Source of the DNA: Flaviflexus ciconiae
GTDB lineage: Bacteria; Actinomycetota; Actinomycetes; Actinomycetales; Actinomycetaceae
Reading direction: 5' to 3'
Assembly (NCBI RefSeq): GCF_003971195.1
Contig: NZ_CP034593.1
Location: 1,550,001-1,614,000, forward strand
Length of the DNA: 64,000 nucleotides
Positions 37,116 through 50,654 of this stretch are shown piece after piece (position 1 is the first letter of the stretch; each line of letters opens with the position of its first letter). The notes beneath the pieces were generated by a model. The model did no database searches. It was not told the origin of the DNA and saw only the letters and a program-made list of their open reading frames with translations. Made by a program: the position numbers and the translations under genes.

Positions 37116-38015
37116 TCAGGAGTTCGCCAGCGCGTCAGCGCCGGAGATGAGCTCGGTAATTTCTGTGGTGATCTCGGCCTGGCGAGCGTTGTTGGCCAGT
37201 CGCGTGTAGTCCTCGATGAGTTCCTTCGCGTTATCCGTGGCCGCGTGCATCGCCTGCTGACGGGAGGCAAGCTCGGAAGCTGCCGCCATGAGCAACACGG
37301 CGTGGATACGCTGCGAGACGTACATCGGAAGGAGGGCGTCGAACACGTCCTTGGCGGACGGCTCGAACTCGTACAGGGGGTACTCCTCCGTGTCGCCTTC
37401 CTCGCCCTCGGCCTCAACGACCTCGAGGGGAAGCATACGGCGTACCTGGACAACCTGCTTGACCATCGACTCGAAGCGCGTGAACACGGTGTGTAGCTCA
37501 GCTACACCGCCGTCCTCAGCGTCTGCGAGGAAACGCTCCAGCATCTCCTCGGCGATCTCCTGAGCGGTCTCCGGAGACGGGTTGTCGGACGAACCCGTCC
37601 ATACCCTCTCCATCTCTACCTTGCGGAACTTGAAGTAGGACTCGCCCCTGCGTCCGTAGACGTAGAGAACGGGTTCCTTACCTTCATCGCGGAGCGACTG
37701 GAGGCGAGCCTCGGCCTCGCGGAGAACCGACGAGGAGTAGGCGCCCGCCATGCCCCTGTCGGAGGTGACGACAAGGATTGCGACCTTGTTCGTGTCGTTG
37801 CGGGGCGTGACGAGGGGGTGATCAAGGTCGGACGCGTGCGTAGCGACCGTGGCGATCGACCGGATCAGCGCGAGAGTGTACGGGTCCTGGCCCTGCGCTT
37901 TCTGGCGCGCCTTTCCGATCCTCGAAGCAGCGATGAGCTCCATGGCGCGGAAGACCTTTTCCAGGGTCTTCGTTGCACGGATCTTCTGCTTATATACTCT
38001 CTGCGAACCAGCCAT
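37116..38015 (-). CDS. atpG: F1F0 ATP synthase gamma subunit
   Basis: 299 residues. The N-terminal coiled-coil starts AGSQRVYKQKIRATKTLEKVFRAMELIAASRIGKA (blocks) and the C-terminus has AMHAATDNAKELIEDYTRLANNARQAEITTEI, the standard rotor-shaft helices. An acidic insertion EVVEAEGEEGDTEEYPLYEFEP (about 205-225) is typical of actinobacteria. Lies between atpA (2 bp) and atpD (21 bp). Confidence 0.95.
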   Translation of the reverse strand: MAGSQRVYKQKIRATKTLEKVFRAMELIAASRIGKARQKAQGQDPYTLALIRSIATVATHASDLDHPLVTPRNDTNKVAILVVTSDRGMAGAYSSSVLREAEARLQSLRDEGKEPVLYVYGRRGESYFKFRKVEMERVWTGSSDNPSPETAQEIAEEMLERFLADAEDGGVAELHTVFTRFESMVKQVVQVRRMLPLEVVEAEGEEGDTEEYPLYEFEPSAKDVFDALLPMYVSQRIHAVLLMAAASELASRQQAMHAATDNAKELIEDYTRLANNARQAEITTEITELISGADALANS

Positions 38016-38017
38016 TG

Positions 38018-39643
38018 TCAGCCCCTCTTCGAGCGGACGATCTTCTCGGCGTCTTCCTCAGCCTCGGGCTCGGAAGCCTCTTCGGTCACAACATCCTTGG
38101 CTGCCATGAAGTCCTTCTGGAACTCCTCGATACCGCGGCGCAGCTCGTTGACGGTGTCGTCTTCCAGCTTGCCGGTGTCGCGGATCGCCGACAGTGCGGT
38201 CGTGTTGTGACGGAGGTAGTCGAGCATGCCAGCTTCGAACTCGTGGATCGCCTCAACCGGGATCGGGTCAAGGTAGCCGTTCGTACCCGCCCACACCGAG
38301 GCAACCTGATCCTCGATCGCATAGGGGGTGTACTGGGGTTGCTTGAGGATTTCCATGAGGCGCTCACCGCGGGTCAGCTGACGGCGAGTCGTCGCATCCA
38401 GGTCGGACGCGAACATCGCGAACGCTTCCTGGGCGCGGTACTGAGCGAGCGTGATCTTGAGCGTGCCCGAGACCTTCTTCATGGCCTTAATCTGGGCATC
38501 GCCACCAACGCGGGACACGGAAATACCGACGTCAACGGCAGGACGCTGGTTCGAGTTGAACAGGTCCGACTGGAGGAAGATCTGGCCGTCGGTAATGGAA
38601 ATAACGTTCGTCGGAATGTATGCCGACACGTCGTTCGCCTTCGTCTCGATGATCGGCAGACCCGTCATCGAACCGCCGCCAAGATCATCCGAGAGCTTTG
38701 CGCACCTCTCGAGGAGACGCGAGTGCAGGTAGAAGACGTCGCCGGGGTAAGCCTCGCGGCCCGGCGGGCGGCGGAGCAGAAGCGAAACGGAACGGTAAGC
38801 CTCGGCCTGCTTCGACAGGTCATCAAAGATGATGAGGACGTGCTTGCCTTCGTACATCCAGTGCTGGCCGATGGCCGAGCCGGTGTAGGGGGCAAGGTAC
38901 TTGAAGCCTGCGGGGTCGGAAGCCGGGGAAGCAACGATCGTCGTGTACTCGAGGGCGCCTGCACGCTCCAGGGTGCCGCGCACGGAAGCGATGGTCGACC
39001 CCTTTTGGCCAACGGCAACGTAGATGCAGCGAACCTGCTTGTTCGGGTCGCCCGACTCCCAGTTCTCCTTCTGGTTGAGGATCGTGTCGATCGCGAGGGC
39101 CGTCTTACCGGTCTGGCGGTCACCGATGATCAGCTGGCGCTGTCCTCGCCCGATCGGGATCATCGCGTCGATTGCCTTGAGGCCGGTCTGGAGCGGCTCG
39201 TGAACCGACTTCCTCGCCATAACGCCGGGAGCCTGGAGCTCGAGCGCACGGCGGCCAGCAATGTCGGTGATTTCTCCCTGACCGTCGAGCGGCTGACCCA
39301 GGGGGTCAACGACGCGGCCCAGGTAGCCGTCACCAACGGGGACGGAGAGAACCTCTCCGGTGCGGCGGACCTCCTGGCCCTCTTCGATGCCGGAGAAGTC
39401 GCCGAGGACAACGCAACCAATTTCGCGTTCCTCGAGGTTCATGGCCAGGCCCTCGGTGCCATCCTGGAAACGGAGAAGTTCGTTCGCCATGGCGCCGGGA
39501 AGGCCTTCGACGCGGGCAATCCCGTCAGCGGTCATGGTGACGTGACCGACTTCTTCCGTGGCCGCTTCGCCAGGTTCGTAATTATTAACGAAACTGTCGA
39601 GCGCTGCCCGGATGTCCTCGGGCTGGATTGTCAGCTCAGCCAT
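38018..39643 (-). CDS. atpA: F1F0 ATP synthase alpha subunit
   Basis: 541 residues. Nucleotide-binding motif [15 protein letters not shown], the alpha-type signature [26 protein letters not shown] (split blocks) and [17 protein letters not shown]-like region near 370. The C-terminal tail [21 protein letters not shown] is acidic. Intact; ATG 39643. Confidence 0.96.
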   Translation of the reverse strand: MAELTIQPEDIRAALDSFVNNYEPGEAATEEVGHVTMTADGIARVEGLPGAMANELLRFQDGTEGLAMNLEEREIGCVVLGDFSGIEEGQEVRRTGEVLSVPVGDGYLGRVVDPLGQPLDGQGEITDIAGRRALELQAPGVMARKSVHEPLQTGLKAIDAMIPIGRGQRQLIIGDRQTGKTALAIDTILNQKENWESGDPNKQVRCIYVAVGQKGSTIASVRGTLERAGALEYTTIVASPASDPAGFKYLAPYTGSAIGQHWMYEGKHVLIIFDDLSKQAEAYRSVSLLLRRPPGREAYPGDVFYLHSRLLERCAKLSDDLGGGSMTGLPIIETKANDVSAYIPTNVISITDGQIFLQSDLFNSNQRPAVDVGISVSRVGGDAQIKAMKKVSGTLKITLAQYRAQEAFAMFASDLDATTRRQLTRGERLMEILKQPQYTPYAIEDQVASVWAGTNGYLDPIPVEAIHEFEAGMLDYLRHNTTALSAIRDTGKLEDDTVNELRRGIEEFQKDFMAAKDVVTEEASEPEAEEDAEKIVRSKRG

Positions 39644-39683
39644 TGATATTCCTTTTCTTTTGCGGGTAACCGCAGTTGGTCTG

Positions 39684-40490
39684 TCAGTCCGTGAAAACGG
39701 ACTTCACGTTGTTGATTCGGGCGGCAAGCGAGCCGTCGATGACGTCCGAGCCGATGACGATGCGGAGGCCACCAACAATGGCGGGATCAACTCCGACGTG
39801 GATCTCGACGGGCTTCCCGTAGCGCTGGGAGAGGATCCGCGTGAGGCGCTCCTCCTGGTCCGCGTCCAGGGGCTGCGCTGCCGTCACAATCGCGACGAGA
39901 TGCTGGCTCCTGCGGCCGGCGGAACCGACCCAGTGCTGCAGCTGCGGGACAACCGACTCGTTGCGAGAAACCGCGAACTTCACGAGTGCAACGGTTTCGG
40001 GAGCCCAGTCGCCGAAGATCTGCGTGACGAGTCCGTGACGGCGTTCGAGCTCGGACGTGGAGTCCTCCAGGGCCCGACGCAGTTCGCGTTCCGCCTTGAG
40101 AACACCGGTTGCCCGGTAGAGCTCTTCCTCGACCGTGTCGAGGCGGTTCTGGAACTGCGCCGACATGAGGAGAGTCTCGACACCGGATGCCGTGACGGCC
40201 CCCCGGTAGTCTTCCGCGACGGAGAAGCGCTCGCGCGCCAGTCCCGCCAGGAGTTCGACGATCTCCGCGGAGACCTTGCCGTCGAATACGTGATGGACGA
40301 GGTCGGCCCGTGCCTGCGGAAGGCGCGACGGGTCGGTGATGGAACGGAGGAGTGCCGATGACGTGTCGAGGACGCGTCCGGCTGCGAAGATCTCGCCAGC
40401 CCAGCCGATCGCATCGGACGGTCGGTTGGCGACGACGCCCTCCCACGAGCGGAGAACCCGCTCGAGTGCCTCCTCGCTGGCCAGTCTCAT
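39684..40490 (-). CDS. atpH: F1F0 ATP synthase delta subunit (long actinobacterial form)
   Basis: 268 residues, longer than the ~180 of enterobacteria but usual for actinobacteria. The C-terminal part [29 protein letters not shown] (blocks) is the conserved delta signature; the N-terminal half is helical. It links F1 to the peripheral stalk. Adjoins atpF (start 40490, atpF stop 40491). Confidence 0.94.
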   Translation of the reverse strand: MRLASEEALERVLRSWEGVVANRPSDAIGWAGEIFAAGRVLDTSSALLRSITDPSRLPQARADLVHHVFDGKVSAEIVELLAGLARERFSVAEDYRGAVTASGVETLLMSAQFQNRLDTVEEELYRATGVLKAERELRRALEDSTSELERRHGLVTQIFGDWAPETVALVKFAVSRNESVVPQLQHWVGSAGRRSQHLVAIVTAAQPLDADQEERLTRILSQRYGKPVEIHVGVDPAIVGGLRIVIGSDVIDGSLAARINNVKSVFTD

Positions 40491-41039
40491 CTATGCCTCC
40501 GTGTTCGCGGGGGTTGTCGCTTCAAGCTCATCGAGGAAACGGTCGACGACCTGGCGAGAAATCTCGCGGTCTGCAACGTTGGCCTCGACGATGCGGCCGG
40601 CCAGGTTGGTGGCCAGTGATCCGACATCGGTGCGGAGAGAGTTCGCTGCAGCGGCGCGGTCGACCTCGATTTGACGGTGTGCCGAATCGACGATCCGCTG
40701 AGCCTCGACATTCGCCTTGGAACGCGCGTCCGCGACGATAGCCTTAGCGTTCTCCTGAGCATCTTCGCGGATGCGGGCGGCGTCCTTGCGGGCGGCCGTC
40801 ACCTCATCGGCGAGCTCTTCGCGCTCTGCCTTGATTTCTTCTCGTGCTCGTTCGGCTGCCAGAAGCCCATCTTCGATCTTTTCACGACGCTCGTCGAGCA
40901 TCTCGATAAAGGTCGGCCATGCCTTCTTGTAGACCACGAACGCAACAATGACGAATGCGACCGTGCCCCAGATGAGGTCATAGGAGGCTGGAACGAGCAG
41001 CGAGGGGTCCCAGTTGAACCACTCGGCGCTGTTGTTCAT
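40491..41039 (-). CDS. atpF: F1F0 ATP synthase b subunit
   Basis: 182 residues. One TM helix near the N-terminus (YDLIWGTVAFVIVAFVVYKKAW), then a long charged helix (EERREKIEDGLLAAERAREEIKAER as blocks) forming the peripheral stalk. Between atpE and atpH with 2 bp or no spacing. Confidence 0.95.
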   Translation of the reverse strand: MNNSAEWFNWDPSLLVPASYDLIWGTVAFVIVAFVVYKKAWPTFIEMLDERREKIEDGLLAAERAREEIKAEREELADEVTAARKDAARIREDAQENAKAIVADARSKANVEAQRIVDSAHRQIEVDRAAAANSLRTDVGSLATNLAGRIVEANVADREISRQVVDRFLDELEATTPANTEA

Positions 41040-41041
41040 GA

Positions 41042-42164
<1,123 letters not shown>

Positions 42165-42272
42165 CTTAGCCAGTTCGACACAGAACTGCTGAGCTCATTG
42201 CGGACGAGATTCATGGTAACTGATTTGATTCGCAAATTGTGAGCCCGTGACCACAGTTACGGGACGTATGTC

Positions 42273-42698
42273 CTATGCTCGCGTCCGAGCAATGGTGACT
42301 GTATCGACTGCGAGAGAGACGACGACCGCGCCAACAAAACCTAGCAATAGAGCCGTTTCGTTGAAGAAATCAAACCTCTGAAGACTGACAAAAACGACGA
42401 AAAGGATTGCAATTTTCAGCAGGTATCCCCCAAGCAGCACCGACATATCGTTGATACCGGGCCGCTTCTCTGTGAGTATCATCACCGCAAGAGTGAGACC
42501 CATCGCGGCTCCTGCAATGCCGACACCGAGGAGAGCACCCCACAGGCCGGGCGTGCCATCGACCCCGTACCCGATCGCTCCCCCAAGGCTGACAAGGATC
42601 AGGTAGCCGATTGCGGTGCGGGCAGCAATCGCTCGGTAGAGCTCACCGGCGGTAGGCTCATGACCCGGCTCGTGCTGCTTCTTGGACTTTCCGATCAT
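42273..42698 (-). CDS. atpI: ATP synthase protein I-like membrane protein
   Basis: 141 residues, four predicted TM helices (AIGYLILVSLGGAIGYGV, GALLGVGIAGAAMGLTLAVMIL, GGYLLKIAILFVVFVSL, LLLGFVGAVVVSLAV). First accessory gene before the atp operon; AtpI-like proteins assist F0 assembly. Overlaps wecA by four bases and is 109 bp from the atpB start used here. Confidence 0.85.
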   Translation of the reverse strand: MIGKSKKQHEPGHEPTAGELYRAIAARTAIGYLILVSLGGAIGYGVDGTPGLWGALLGVGIAGAAMGLTLAVMILTEKRPGINDMSVLLGGYLLKIAILFVVFVSLQRFDFFNETALLLGFVGAVVVSLAVDTVTIARTRA

Positions 42699-43789
42699 GA
42701 CTTACCGAGCCCGCCTTTCATTTCCCACCTCGTGTAACCAATGGCCACGAGAAGGCCAATGACCGCCAGGGAGGTAACGAGAACGGGATCCATGAAGGCA
42801 AGACCGACCGCAATGAAGGAGAACAGCGCGGACCACACGTAAATGACCTGCACGGCTCCACGGTGGGAGTTGCCGGCTCTCAGGAGCCTGTGGTGGAGGT
42901 GCCCAGCATCGGCGGCGAACGGGGACTGGCCTCGGATAAGCCTCCGCATCACGGCGAACATAAAATCTAAGAGGGGTATGAGGAGTACCCCGATGGGCAG
43001 AATAATCGGCATGAAAGCCGGGATTGTTCGGCTGGTCGCAATGCCGGGATCGATCTGTCCCGTGACGACAATGCCGGCAGCGGCGCACACGAGGCCGAGC
43101 ATGAGAGCACCGGAGTCACCCATGAAGATCGTTGCCGGATTGTAGTTGTGCGGCAGGAAACCAATACAGATACCGACCAGCGCAGCGACAACCACGACGG
43201 CGACCGACGAGTAGTCTCCCGGGGATGACTCCCTGGTGAGCATGTATGTGTAGATGAAGAAAGCGGCCGAACCAATTCCGACAACGCCCGCCGCCAGACC
43301 GTCGAGGCCGTCAATGAAGTTGATGGCGTTCGCGACGATAACGACAACGATGATCGTGAGGAACAGGGTGAGCCGGGTCGATCCCACGGTCAGTCCCCAC
43401 ACGGGGACGGACACGAACTGGACGCCCTGCCACGCCATGACACCCGCGGCGAGGATCTCACCGGCAAGCTTCGCGTACCAGTCGAGCTCCCAGATGTCGT
43501 CAATAATGCCAACCAGGCACATGAGTGCCGCACCGAGAAGGATCCCCCAGGCCGCCGAACCGGCGGCAAACTCTTGGCTGAGATAGGGAATCCGGCTCGC
43601 TACTGCGAACGCTGCCGCCAAACCAATGAGCATGGCGAGCCCACCTAGGCGCGGGATTGGGACCGTGTGAACATCCCGGTCACGCACCTGCGTGATAGCC
43701 CCCGTCGCCAGTGCCACACGGCGGACGACGGGCACCATGAGGTAGGTGACCGCCGCCGCGATAAGCATGACGAGGAGGTAAACTCTCAC
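42695..43789 (-). CDS. wecA: Undecaprenyl-phosphate N-acetylglucosaminyl/GlcNAc-1-phosphate transferase, WecA/Rfe family
   Basis: 364 residues, about 10-11 TM helices. Polyprenyl-phosphate sugar-1-phosphate transferase motifs: PIPRLGGLAMLIG, DDIWELDWYAKL, NAINFIDGLDGLAAG (catalytic Asp), NPATIFMGDSGAL, and the cytoplasmic FAADAGHLHHRLL. It starts a lipid-linked glycan by loading a sugar-phosphate onto undecaprenyl phosphate, as in arabinogalactan or wall-polymer linkage units. It overlaps tsaC by four bases. Confidence 0.92.
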   Translation of the reverse strand: MRVYLLVMLIAAAVTYLMVPVVRRVALATGAITQVRDRDVHTVPIPRLGGLAMLIGLAAAFAVASRIPYLSQEFAAGSAAWGILLGAALMCLVGIIDDIWELDWYAKLAGEILAAGVMAWQGVQFVSVPVWGLTVGSTRLTLFLTIIVVVIVANAINFIDGLDGLAAGVVGIGSAAFFIYTYMLTRESSPGDYSSVAVVVVAALVGICIGFLPHNYNPATIFMGDSGALMLGLVCAAAGIVVTGQIDPGIATSRTIPAFMPIILPIGVLLIPLLDFMFAVMRRLIRGQSPFAADAGHLHHRLLRAGNSHRGAVQVIYVWSALFSFIAVGLAFMDPVLVTSLAVIGLLVAIGYTRWEMKGGLGKS

Positions 43790-44556
43790 GGCGCGGTGGG
43801 ATCCTGAGCATCGGTATCGGCAGTCTCAGAAACTCCCTCGGCAGACGCAGAGGCCGTGCTTCCCGCTTCCTCGGTCACGCCGCTGGCAGCGTCGGAAGCG
43901 CTACCGGGTTCATCCGTGGTGCTGCCTGGAAGCTCCTCGAGCTCAATGAGGGCCGCGATCTTCTCGCGTTCAATGGCGCCCTGGCGGAGAATCCGCGCAG
44001 GTTCGCTTGTCACGTCAACGATCGTAGAGGCCACTCCCCCGCCGGCCTTGCCGCCGTCCAGGTAGAGCGCAACGGACTGGCCGAGCATCTCCGTTGCTTC
44101 GTCGATTGTTGTTGCCGCAGGCTGGGCGTGAATGTTGGCCGAGGACACTGCGAGGGGCCCGGTCCGTTGCAGGAGCGCAAGAGCCGTTTCCGAGTCCGGC
44201 ATACGAAGCGCAACAGTACCGGCGGTTTCACCAAGGTCCCAAGCAAGCGAAGGCTGAGCCTTCACAATGATCGTGAGCGCTCCCGGCCAGAACTCCGCAA
44301 TAAGGTCGCGAGCGGCCTGGGGAAGGCTTTCCGCGAGGGCTTCGGCGGTCTCCTTCGTGCCTACGAGAACCGGTGGCGGCATCTGACGTCCCCGGCCCTT
44401 CGCATCAAGAAGGTTCGACACCGCTGCCGGGTTGAAGGCGTCCGCCCCGATTCCATACACCGTGTCGGTCGGCAGGACAATGAGCTTACCGTTCGACACG
44501 GCAACCGAAGCGGCGTCGAGGGCCCCTGAGTCTGTTGTGCAGTCACGAATATCCAC
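43786..44556 (-). CDS. tsaC: L-threonylcarbamoyladenylate synthase (Sua5/YrdC/YciO)
   Basis: 256 residues. YrdC core with KLIVLPTDTVYGIGADAF, RGRQMPPPVLVG, EFWPGALTIIVKA, VALRMPDSE and GPLAVSSANIHAQPAATT (blocks). It makes threonylcarbamoyl-AMP for the t6A modification of ANN-decoding tRNAs. After ~210 the rest is a low-complexity acidic/Ala/Ser tail, so the Sua5 C-domain is missing. The K-x-R motif of YrdC reads KGRGRQ. Confidence 0.9.
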   Translation of the reverse strand: MDIRDCTTDSGALDAASVAVSNGKLIVLPTDTVYGIGADAFNPAAVSNLLDAKGRGRQMPPPVLVGTKETAEALAESLPQAARDLIAEFWPGALTIIVKAQPSLAWDLGETAGTVALRMPDSETALALLQRTGPLAVSSANIHAQPAATTIDEATEMLGQSVALYLDGGKAGGGVASTIVDVTSEPARILRQGAIEREKIAALIELEELPGSTTDEPGSASDAASGVTEEAGSTASASAEGVSETADTDAQDPTAP

Positions 44557-44569
44557 GGGAACTAGCTTC

Positions 44570-45430
44570 TCATACCGCGTACAAAAACCTCGGCCTGCCA
44601 GCCAGGTCTGGCTCCGTTCTTCCCGTCATACCCCACTCGCGAGCCCACTCGACCAGAGCTTCTCCCTGGTTTTCGTCATGCTCCATAACAAGCACCCCTC
44701 CGGGCTTTAGAAGCTGGCGGGCACGAGCAACAAGGGCGCGGGGAATTTCGAGACCATCTTCTCCCCCACCCCACAGGGCGCGGGAAGGATCTTGACCAAC
44801 CTCGGGAGGAACCTCAGACGGAGGAACGTACGGTGGGTTGCTGACAACAACGTCGACCTGACCAAGCAGATCGTCGCAGGCAGTCCGAGCATCGCCGTGC
44901 CTGACCTCAACGCCGTACGGCATAGCATTGCGCGACGCTGCCTCAACGGCAACGTCATCGAGCTCCACGGCAACCACCCGGGCGCCCGGTACTTCATCGG
45001 CAATGGAAATGGCGATGGCCCCGGAACCGGTGCAGAGGTCGACGACAAGCGGTGAAGGGCCAGCTTTCGTGGCGGCTTCTATAGCTTTACCTGCAACCAG
45101 CTCTGTCTCGGGACGGACAATGAACACCCCGGGCTCGGCGGGAAGAACAAGGTTCCGGAAGTACATGGTTCCGGTCAGGTGCTGGAGCGGGATGCGAGCG
45201 GCCCTCTTCGCAACGAGATTCTCGTACTCTTTTGCCTGCCGGTCGGTGGGTTCGGGGGCCGTGATGAGGCTGGTTTCCGCAACGTGCTCGGCGAGCCACC
45301 GAGCATCGGCCTGCGGCGACTCGATCCCCGCCTCTGCGAGGATCGACTGGGCCTGAAGTCTGAGCGCCCGCCACGTGAGCCCCGGGAAACTTCCCGTGGA
45401 GGATTCTTCCCCGGGTACCGCGGGGGTCAT
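44570..45430 (-). CDS. prmC: Peptide chain release factor N5-glutamine methyltransferase PrmC
   Basis: 286 residues. N-terminal helical domain, then class I SAM methyltransferase: motif [30 protein letters not shown], and the glutamine-binding NPPY in [13 protein letters not shown]. It methylates the Gln of the GGQ motif in release factors. The start overlaps the stop of prfA, its substrate, by four bases. Confidence 0.94.
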   Translation of the reverse strand: MTPAVPGEESSTGSFPGLTWRALRLQAQSILAEAGIESPQADARWLAEHVAETSLITAPEPTDRQAKEYENLVAKRAARIPLQHLTGTMYFRNLVLPAEPGVFIVRPETELVAGKAIEAATKAGPSPLVVDLCTGSGAIAISIADEVPGARVVAVELDDVAVEAASRNAMPYGVEVRHGDARTACDDLLGQVDVVVSNPPYVPPSEVPPEVGQDPSRALWGGGEDGLEIPRALVARARQLLKPGGVLVMEHDENQGEALVEWAREWGMTGRTEPDLAGRPRFLYAV

Positions 45431-46524
45431 TCTCCCGCGTTCTCGAGACGCTCCCGCTCATCCATTTCGCGAGCGGAGTCGATGACGGGGCCGAGCTCTC
45501 CGCCGAGGACGGTATCAAGGTTGTAGGCCTTGAAGCCGGTGCGGTGATCGGAGATCCGGTTTTCCGGGAAATTGTAGGTGCGGATGCGCTCCGAACGGTC
45601 CACGGTGCGGACCTGGCTGCGGCGCTGGGCCGCCTCCTCTTCGGCTGCGGCTTCCTGCTGTGCGGCTAGCAGGCGGGCACGAAGGACACGCATGGCGGCG
45701 TCCCTGTTCTTGTGCTGCGACTTCTCGTCCTGCATGGAGACAACGATGCCGGTGGGCACATGGGTGATACGTACGGCGGAGTCCGTCGTGTTAACCGACT
45801 GACCACCGGGGCCGGAGGAGCGGTAGACGTCGATGCGCAGGTCGTTCGGGTCGATCTCGACCTCGCCCGGGTCATCCACCTCGGGGAATACAAGAACGCC
45901 AGCGGCGGAGGTGTGGATGCGGCCCTGGGATTCGGTGACGGGCACGCGTTGCACGCGGTGCACGCCCGCCTCGTACTTCAGGTGGGCCCACACTCCATCG
46001 GCCGGGTCCTCGGGCGGCTGGGGGCTCTTCACGGCAACCTGGATAACCTTGTAACCGCCGAGGTCCGACTCAGTGGCGGACAGTGTCTGGTGCTGCCATC
46101 CCTTGAGCTCAGCAAAGCGGAGGTACATGCGGAGCAGGTCACCAGCGAAGAGGGCGGACTCTTCGCCACCTTCGCCGGCCTTCACTTCAAGAATGACGTC
46201 GCGCGAGTCGTCGGGGTCGCGCGGGATCAGGACGTTACGAAGCTCTTCGTCGAGCTCGTTAAACTTTGTTTCCAGGCCCGGGAGCTCATCGGCGAACAGT
46301 TCGCCATCCTCGCCGCCCAGTTCAACGATTTCCTTCGCCTCGGCGAGATCGTCGCGTGCAGTCATCCATTCCTGGTAGACCCGTACAACCCGGCCCAGCT
46401 CCGAGTAGCGACGCCCCAGAGACCGGAGCTTATCCGGGCTCGACAGCACCTCGGGGCTAGCCATCTGTTCCTCAATCTGATGGAACTCGGTGAGCATCTG
46501 GGCGGGAACTGACTCGTTCTGCAT
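45427..46524 (-). CDS. prfA: Peptide chain release factor 1
   Basis: 365 residues. PVT in [15 protein letters not shown] is the RF1 P-x-T tripeptide that reads UAG/UAA, and the GGQ peptidyl-hydrolysis motif is in [18 protein letters not shown]. The N-terminal helical domain and the C-terminus [17 protein letters not shown] are normal. Confidence 0.95.
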   Translation of the reverse strand: MQNESVPAQMLTEFHQIEEQMASPEVLSSPDKLRSLGRRYSELGRVVRVYQEWMTARDDLAEAKEIVELGGEDGELFADELPGLETKFNELDEELRNVLIPRDPDDSRDVILEVKAGEGGEESALFAGDLLRMYLRFAELKGWQHQTLSATESDLGGYKVIQVAVKSPQPPEDPADGVWAHLKYEAGVHRVQRVPVTESQGRIHTSAAGVLVFPEVDDPGEVEIDPNDLRIDVYRSSGPGGQSVNTTDSAVRITHVPTGIVVSMQDEKSQHKNRDAAMRVLRARLLAAQQEAAAEEEAAQRRSQVRTVDRSERIRTYNFPENRISDHRTGFKAYNLDTVLGGELGPVIDSAREMDERERLENAGE

Positions 46525-46554
46525 GGGTGGATCCTAAAGTTGAAGGGAAAACCA

Positions 46555-46596
46555 AAACTAATGCGGAAGGCGCCGGCGAGTATTCTCGCCGGCGCC
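46555..46596 (-). terminator. Terminator after rpmE
   Basis: 12-bp perfect stem (46569-46580 with 46585-46596; GGCGCCGGCGAG), loop of four. On the minus strand it is followed by TTCCGCATTAGTTTTGG. It lies just after the rpmE stop and before prfA. Confidence 0.75.
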
Positions 46597-46607
46597 CCCG
46601 TGAAAAG

Positions 46608-46820
46608 CTACTTCTTCCGCTTGCCGTAGCGTGCCTCGAAACGAGCCACACGACCACCGGTGTCGAGAATCTTCTGCTTGCCGGTGTAGAAGGGGTGGCA
46701 TGCCGAGCAGACGTCAGCGCGGATCTCTCCGGACGTCACGGTCGAGCGTGTCGTGAACTTGTTGCCGCAGGTGCAGGTGACCTCAGTGACAACGTATTCG
46801 GGGTGGATTCCCTGCTTCAT
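46608..46820 (-). CDS. rpmE: 50S ribosomal protein L31 (zinc-binding form)
   Basis: 70 residues. Start ATG 46820 has AAGGAG 8-13 bases upstream; the longer frame to 46877 adds an unrelated leader. Sequence MKQGIHPEY, then CTCGNKF and [24 protein letters not shown] with four zinc-ligand Cys, so it is the C+ (zinc-replete) form. Confidence 0.95.
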   Translation of the reverse strand: MKQGIHPEYVVTEVTCTCGNKFTTRSTVTSGEIRADVCSACHPFYTGKQKILDTGGRVARFEARYGKRKK

Positions 46821-46965
46821 GAGATTTCTCCTTGGATCGTTCATGCCCCGGGTCCAACCCAATGATCGCGAGATCATCCGCGTGTCCGCGTGGTCGGTGA
46901 ACCGAAAGCCGTCAGGTAATTATCGTGCCGGAGTGGCCCGCCCCGCAAGGGGCGAGCCTGTGAGA

Positions 46966-48834
<1,869 letters not shown>

Positions 48835-49199
48835 TAGTTTCCTTCCTCGATTCCCGCATGAAAGGCGGGCGAGATACGTAGGTTTTCAGCGCTATCAGGA
48901 AAATAAGAGTTGCAATGTCCCAAAAACTAGCGCTGAGGGGACGGCACCATACGAGGGCATAGCCGCATCGCACTTCAATCGGTGCTGGCGACAGCCTATC
49001 AGGTCATGAGAAGATTTGGCATATTCGAGCCAGATCACACCAAACTCCGAGGGCACTGCTGTCGATACCGGGGTCTTTGAAGGTGCTGTTCAGAGCGACG
49101 CCGAGTGGACTAGTAGCGACCGGGCCCACTTCCCCACGCAGGCCAGGATGTCAGACCAGCCGGGATGTACAACACGTCAGGCAACGGCATCGACCCGTG
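48835..49199. promoter_or_regulatory. Leader/promoter region of rho, upstream end cut by IS
   Basis: About 365 bp with no credible gene between rho and the left target duplication of the IS element. It probably carries the rho promoter and 5' leader. No confident -35/-10 pair or riboswitch was recognised. Confidence 0.5.
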
Positions 49200-49207
49200 C
49201 ACGGTGG
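49200..49207. repeat. Target-site duplication, left copy
   Basis: CACGGTGG directly before the IS left end, repeated exactly at 50655-50662. Confidence 0.85.
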
Positions 49208-50654
49208 GGGTGAGTCCCTTAGTGTGGTGTAAATTCCTGCGGGGTTGCCAGCAACGGTGATGGTGAAGATTGTTGGGAGTCATCGTGGGAGACTCAAATG
49301 TTCGACCAAGATACAAGAAAGCGACATCCCACGATGACTCACCACCAGTCTGCCCTGACGACCCTGATTTCTGAAGTCCTCACCGACCCTGATCTTGCTC
49401 ACAACGATGTCTTCCGCCGCCTGCTCCAGGCCGGCCTACAAGATCTCATCGATGCTGAAGCCACCGCCAAGATCGGCGCCGGACCTCACGAACGCACCCC
49501 TGACCGGATCACTCACCGTAACGGCACCCGGCCCCAGACTCTTGCCACCCCGGCCGGGGAAGTTGACCTACAGATCCCTAAGCTGCGTCAGGGCTCCTTC
49601 TTCCCGGCACTGCTGTCCCCGCGCCGCCGGGTAGATAAAGCGCTTTATGCAGTGATCTGCCAGGCATGGATCGATGGTGTCTCCACCCGCAAGGTTGATC
49701 ACCTGATCAAAGCCCTGGGCAACGACACCGGTATCTCAAAATCAACCGTCTCGCGTATCTGTGCTGACATTGACGAGGGCGTAAGCCAGTTCCTGGGCCG
49801 GCCCTTGGATCACACCTGGTTCCCCTACCTGTTCCTGGATGCGACCTATCTCGACGTGCGTGTACGTAACCGAGTCGTCTCTCAAGCACTTGTCATAGCC
49901 ACCGGCGTCAGCGGTGAGGGTAAGCGCGAGATCCTGGGCATGGCACTGGGTGATTCTGAGACCACCGATTTTTGGATTGAGTTCCTCCGCTCCCTGCGAG
50001 AGCGCGGCCTGAAAGTCGCCACAAGCGCTGATCCGCTCGGGGTGGCGGTAGTGACCTCGGATGCTCACGCGGGGTTGAAAGCCGCAGTCAAAGCGATCCT
50101 GCCTGGAGCGGCCTGGCAGCGGTGCCGGGTCCACTTCGCCCGTAACATCACCCAACGGGTCGGCTCAGCCCGATCTAAGCCTGTCAATGCCCTGGTCTCA
50201 ACGATCTTCGCTCAGACCACCGCGCAGACTGTCAGAGCTCAATACCGCACCGTCATTGACGGTCTATCTGGCTCGTTTCCCGAGGTAGCAGCCATGCTCG
50301 AACAGGCCGAAGCAGAGCTGACAGCATTTGCTGACATGCCTCAAGAGCATTGGAAGAAGATCTGGTCCAACAACCCGATCGAGCGGTTGAACCGGGAAAT
50401 CAAACGTCGTGCTGACGTGGTCCAGATCTTCCCCGACCCTGCCAGTGTCACCCGCCTAGTCGGAGCTGTCCTTCAAGAACAGCACGAAGAATGGCTCTAC
50501 GCCGAACAGCGCTACTTCTCCGAAGTCTCCATGCGAAAACTCATCCACACCCTCAACGCCCCCACCGGGCAAACCGATCACCATCCCGGCCAGGAACTCT
50601 TCCTCACCGCCTAACCCAACCCCGAAAAGTTACACCACACCAAAGGACTTGACC
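49208..50654 (+). mobile_element. IS256-family insertion sequence, complete
   Basis: 1447 bp bounded by imperfect inverted repeats: left GGGTGAGTCCCTTAGTGTGG (49208 on) and right, read inward on the minus strand, GGTCAAGTCCTTTGGTGTGG (50654 back). The shared core GTGTGGTGTAA follows. It is flanked by the 8-bp duplication CACGGTGG, the length expected for IS256-family transposition. It holds one intact transposase gene. Sharp ends, an exact duplication and an intact gene point to a recent insertion. Confidence 0.92.
49298..50614 (+). CDS. IS256-family (Mutator-type) transposase
   Basis: 438 residues from ATG 49298; ATG 49334 (TMTHHQSAL) is an alternative start, as many relatives begin near there. 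The DDE catalytic residues are recognised as D in FLDATYLDVR, D in VVTSDAHAGLKAA and E in RLNREIKRRADVVQIFP; the Mutator-type signature WQRCRVHFARN lies between. Its frame is complete, so the element can probably move. Ends 40 bp before the right end. Confidence 0.93.
   Translation: MFDQDTRKRHPTMTHHQSALTTLISEVLTDPDLAHNDVFRRLLQAGLQDLIDAEATAKIGAGPHERTPDRITHRNGTRPQTLATPAGEVDLQIPKLRQGSFFPALLSPRRRVDKALYAVICQAWIDGVSTRKVDHLIKALGNDTGISKSTVSRICADIDEGVSQFLGRPLDHTWFPYLFLDATYLDVRVRNRVVSQALVIATGVSGEGKREILGMALGDSETTDFWIEFLRSLRERGLKVATSADPLGVAVVTSDAHAGLKAAVKAILPGAAWQRCRVHFARNITQRVGSARSKPVNALVSTIFAQTTAQTVRAQYRTVIDGLSGSFPEVAAMLEQAEAELTAFADMPQEHWKKIWSNNPIERLNREIKRRADVVQIFPDPASVTRLVGAVLQEQHEEWLYAEQRYFSEVSMRKLIHTLNAPTGQTDHHPGQELFLTA

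Noticed and set aside
37973-39646. 557-residue plus-strand frame opposite atpA
   Set aside because: Antisense of atpA; no homology.
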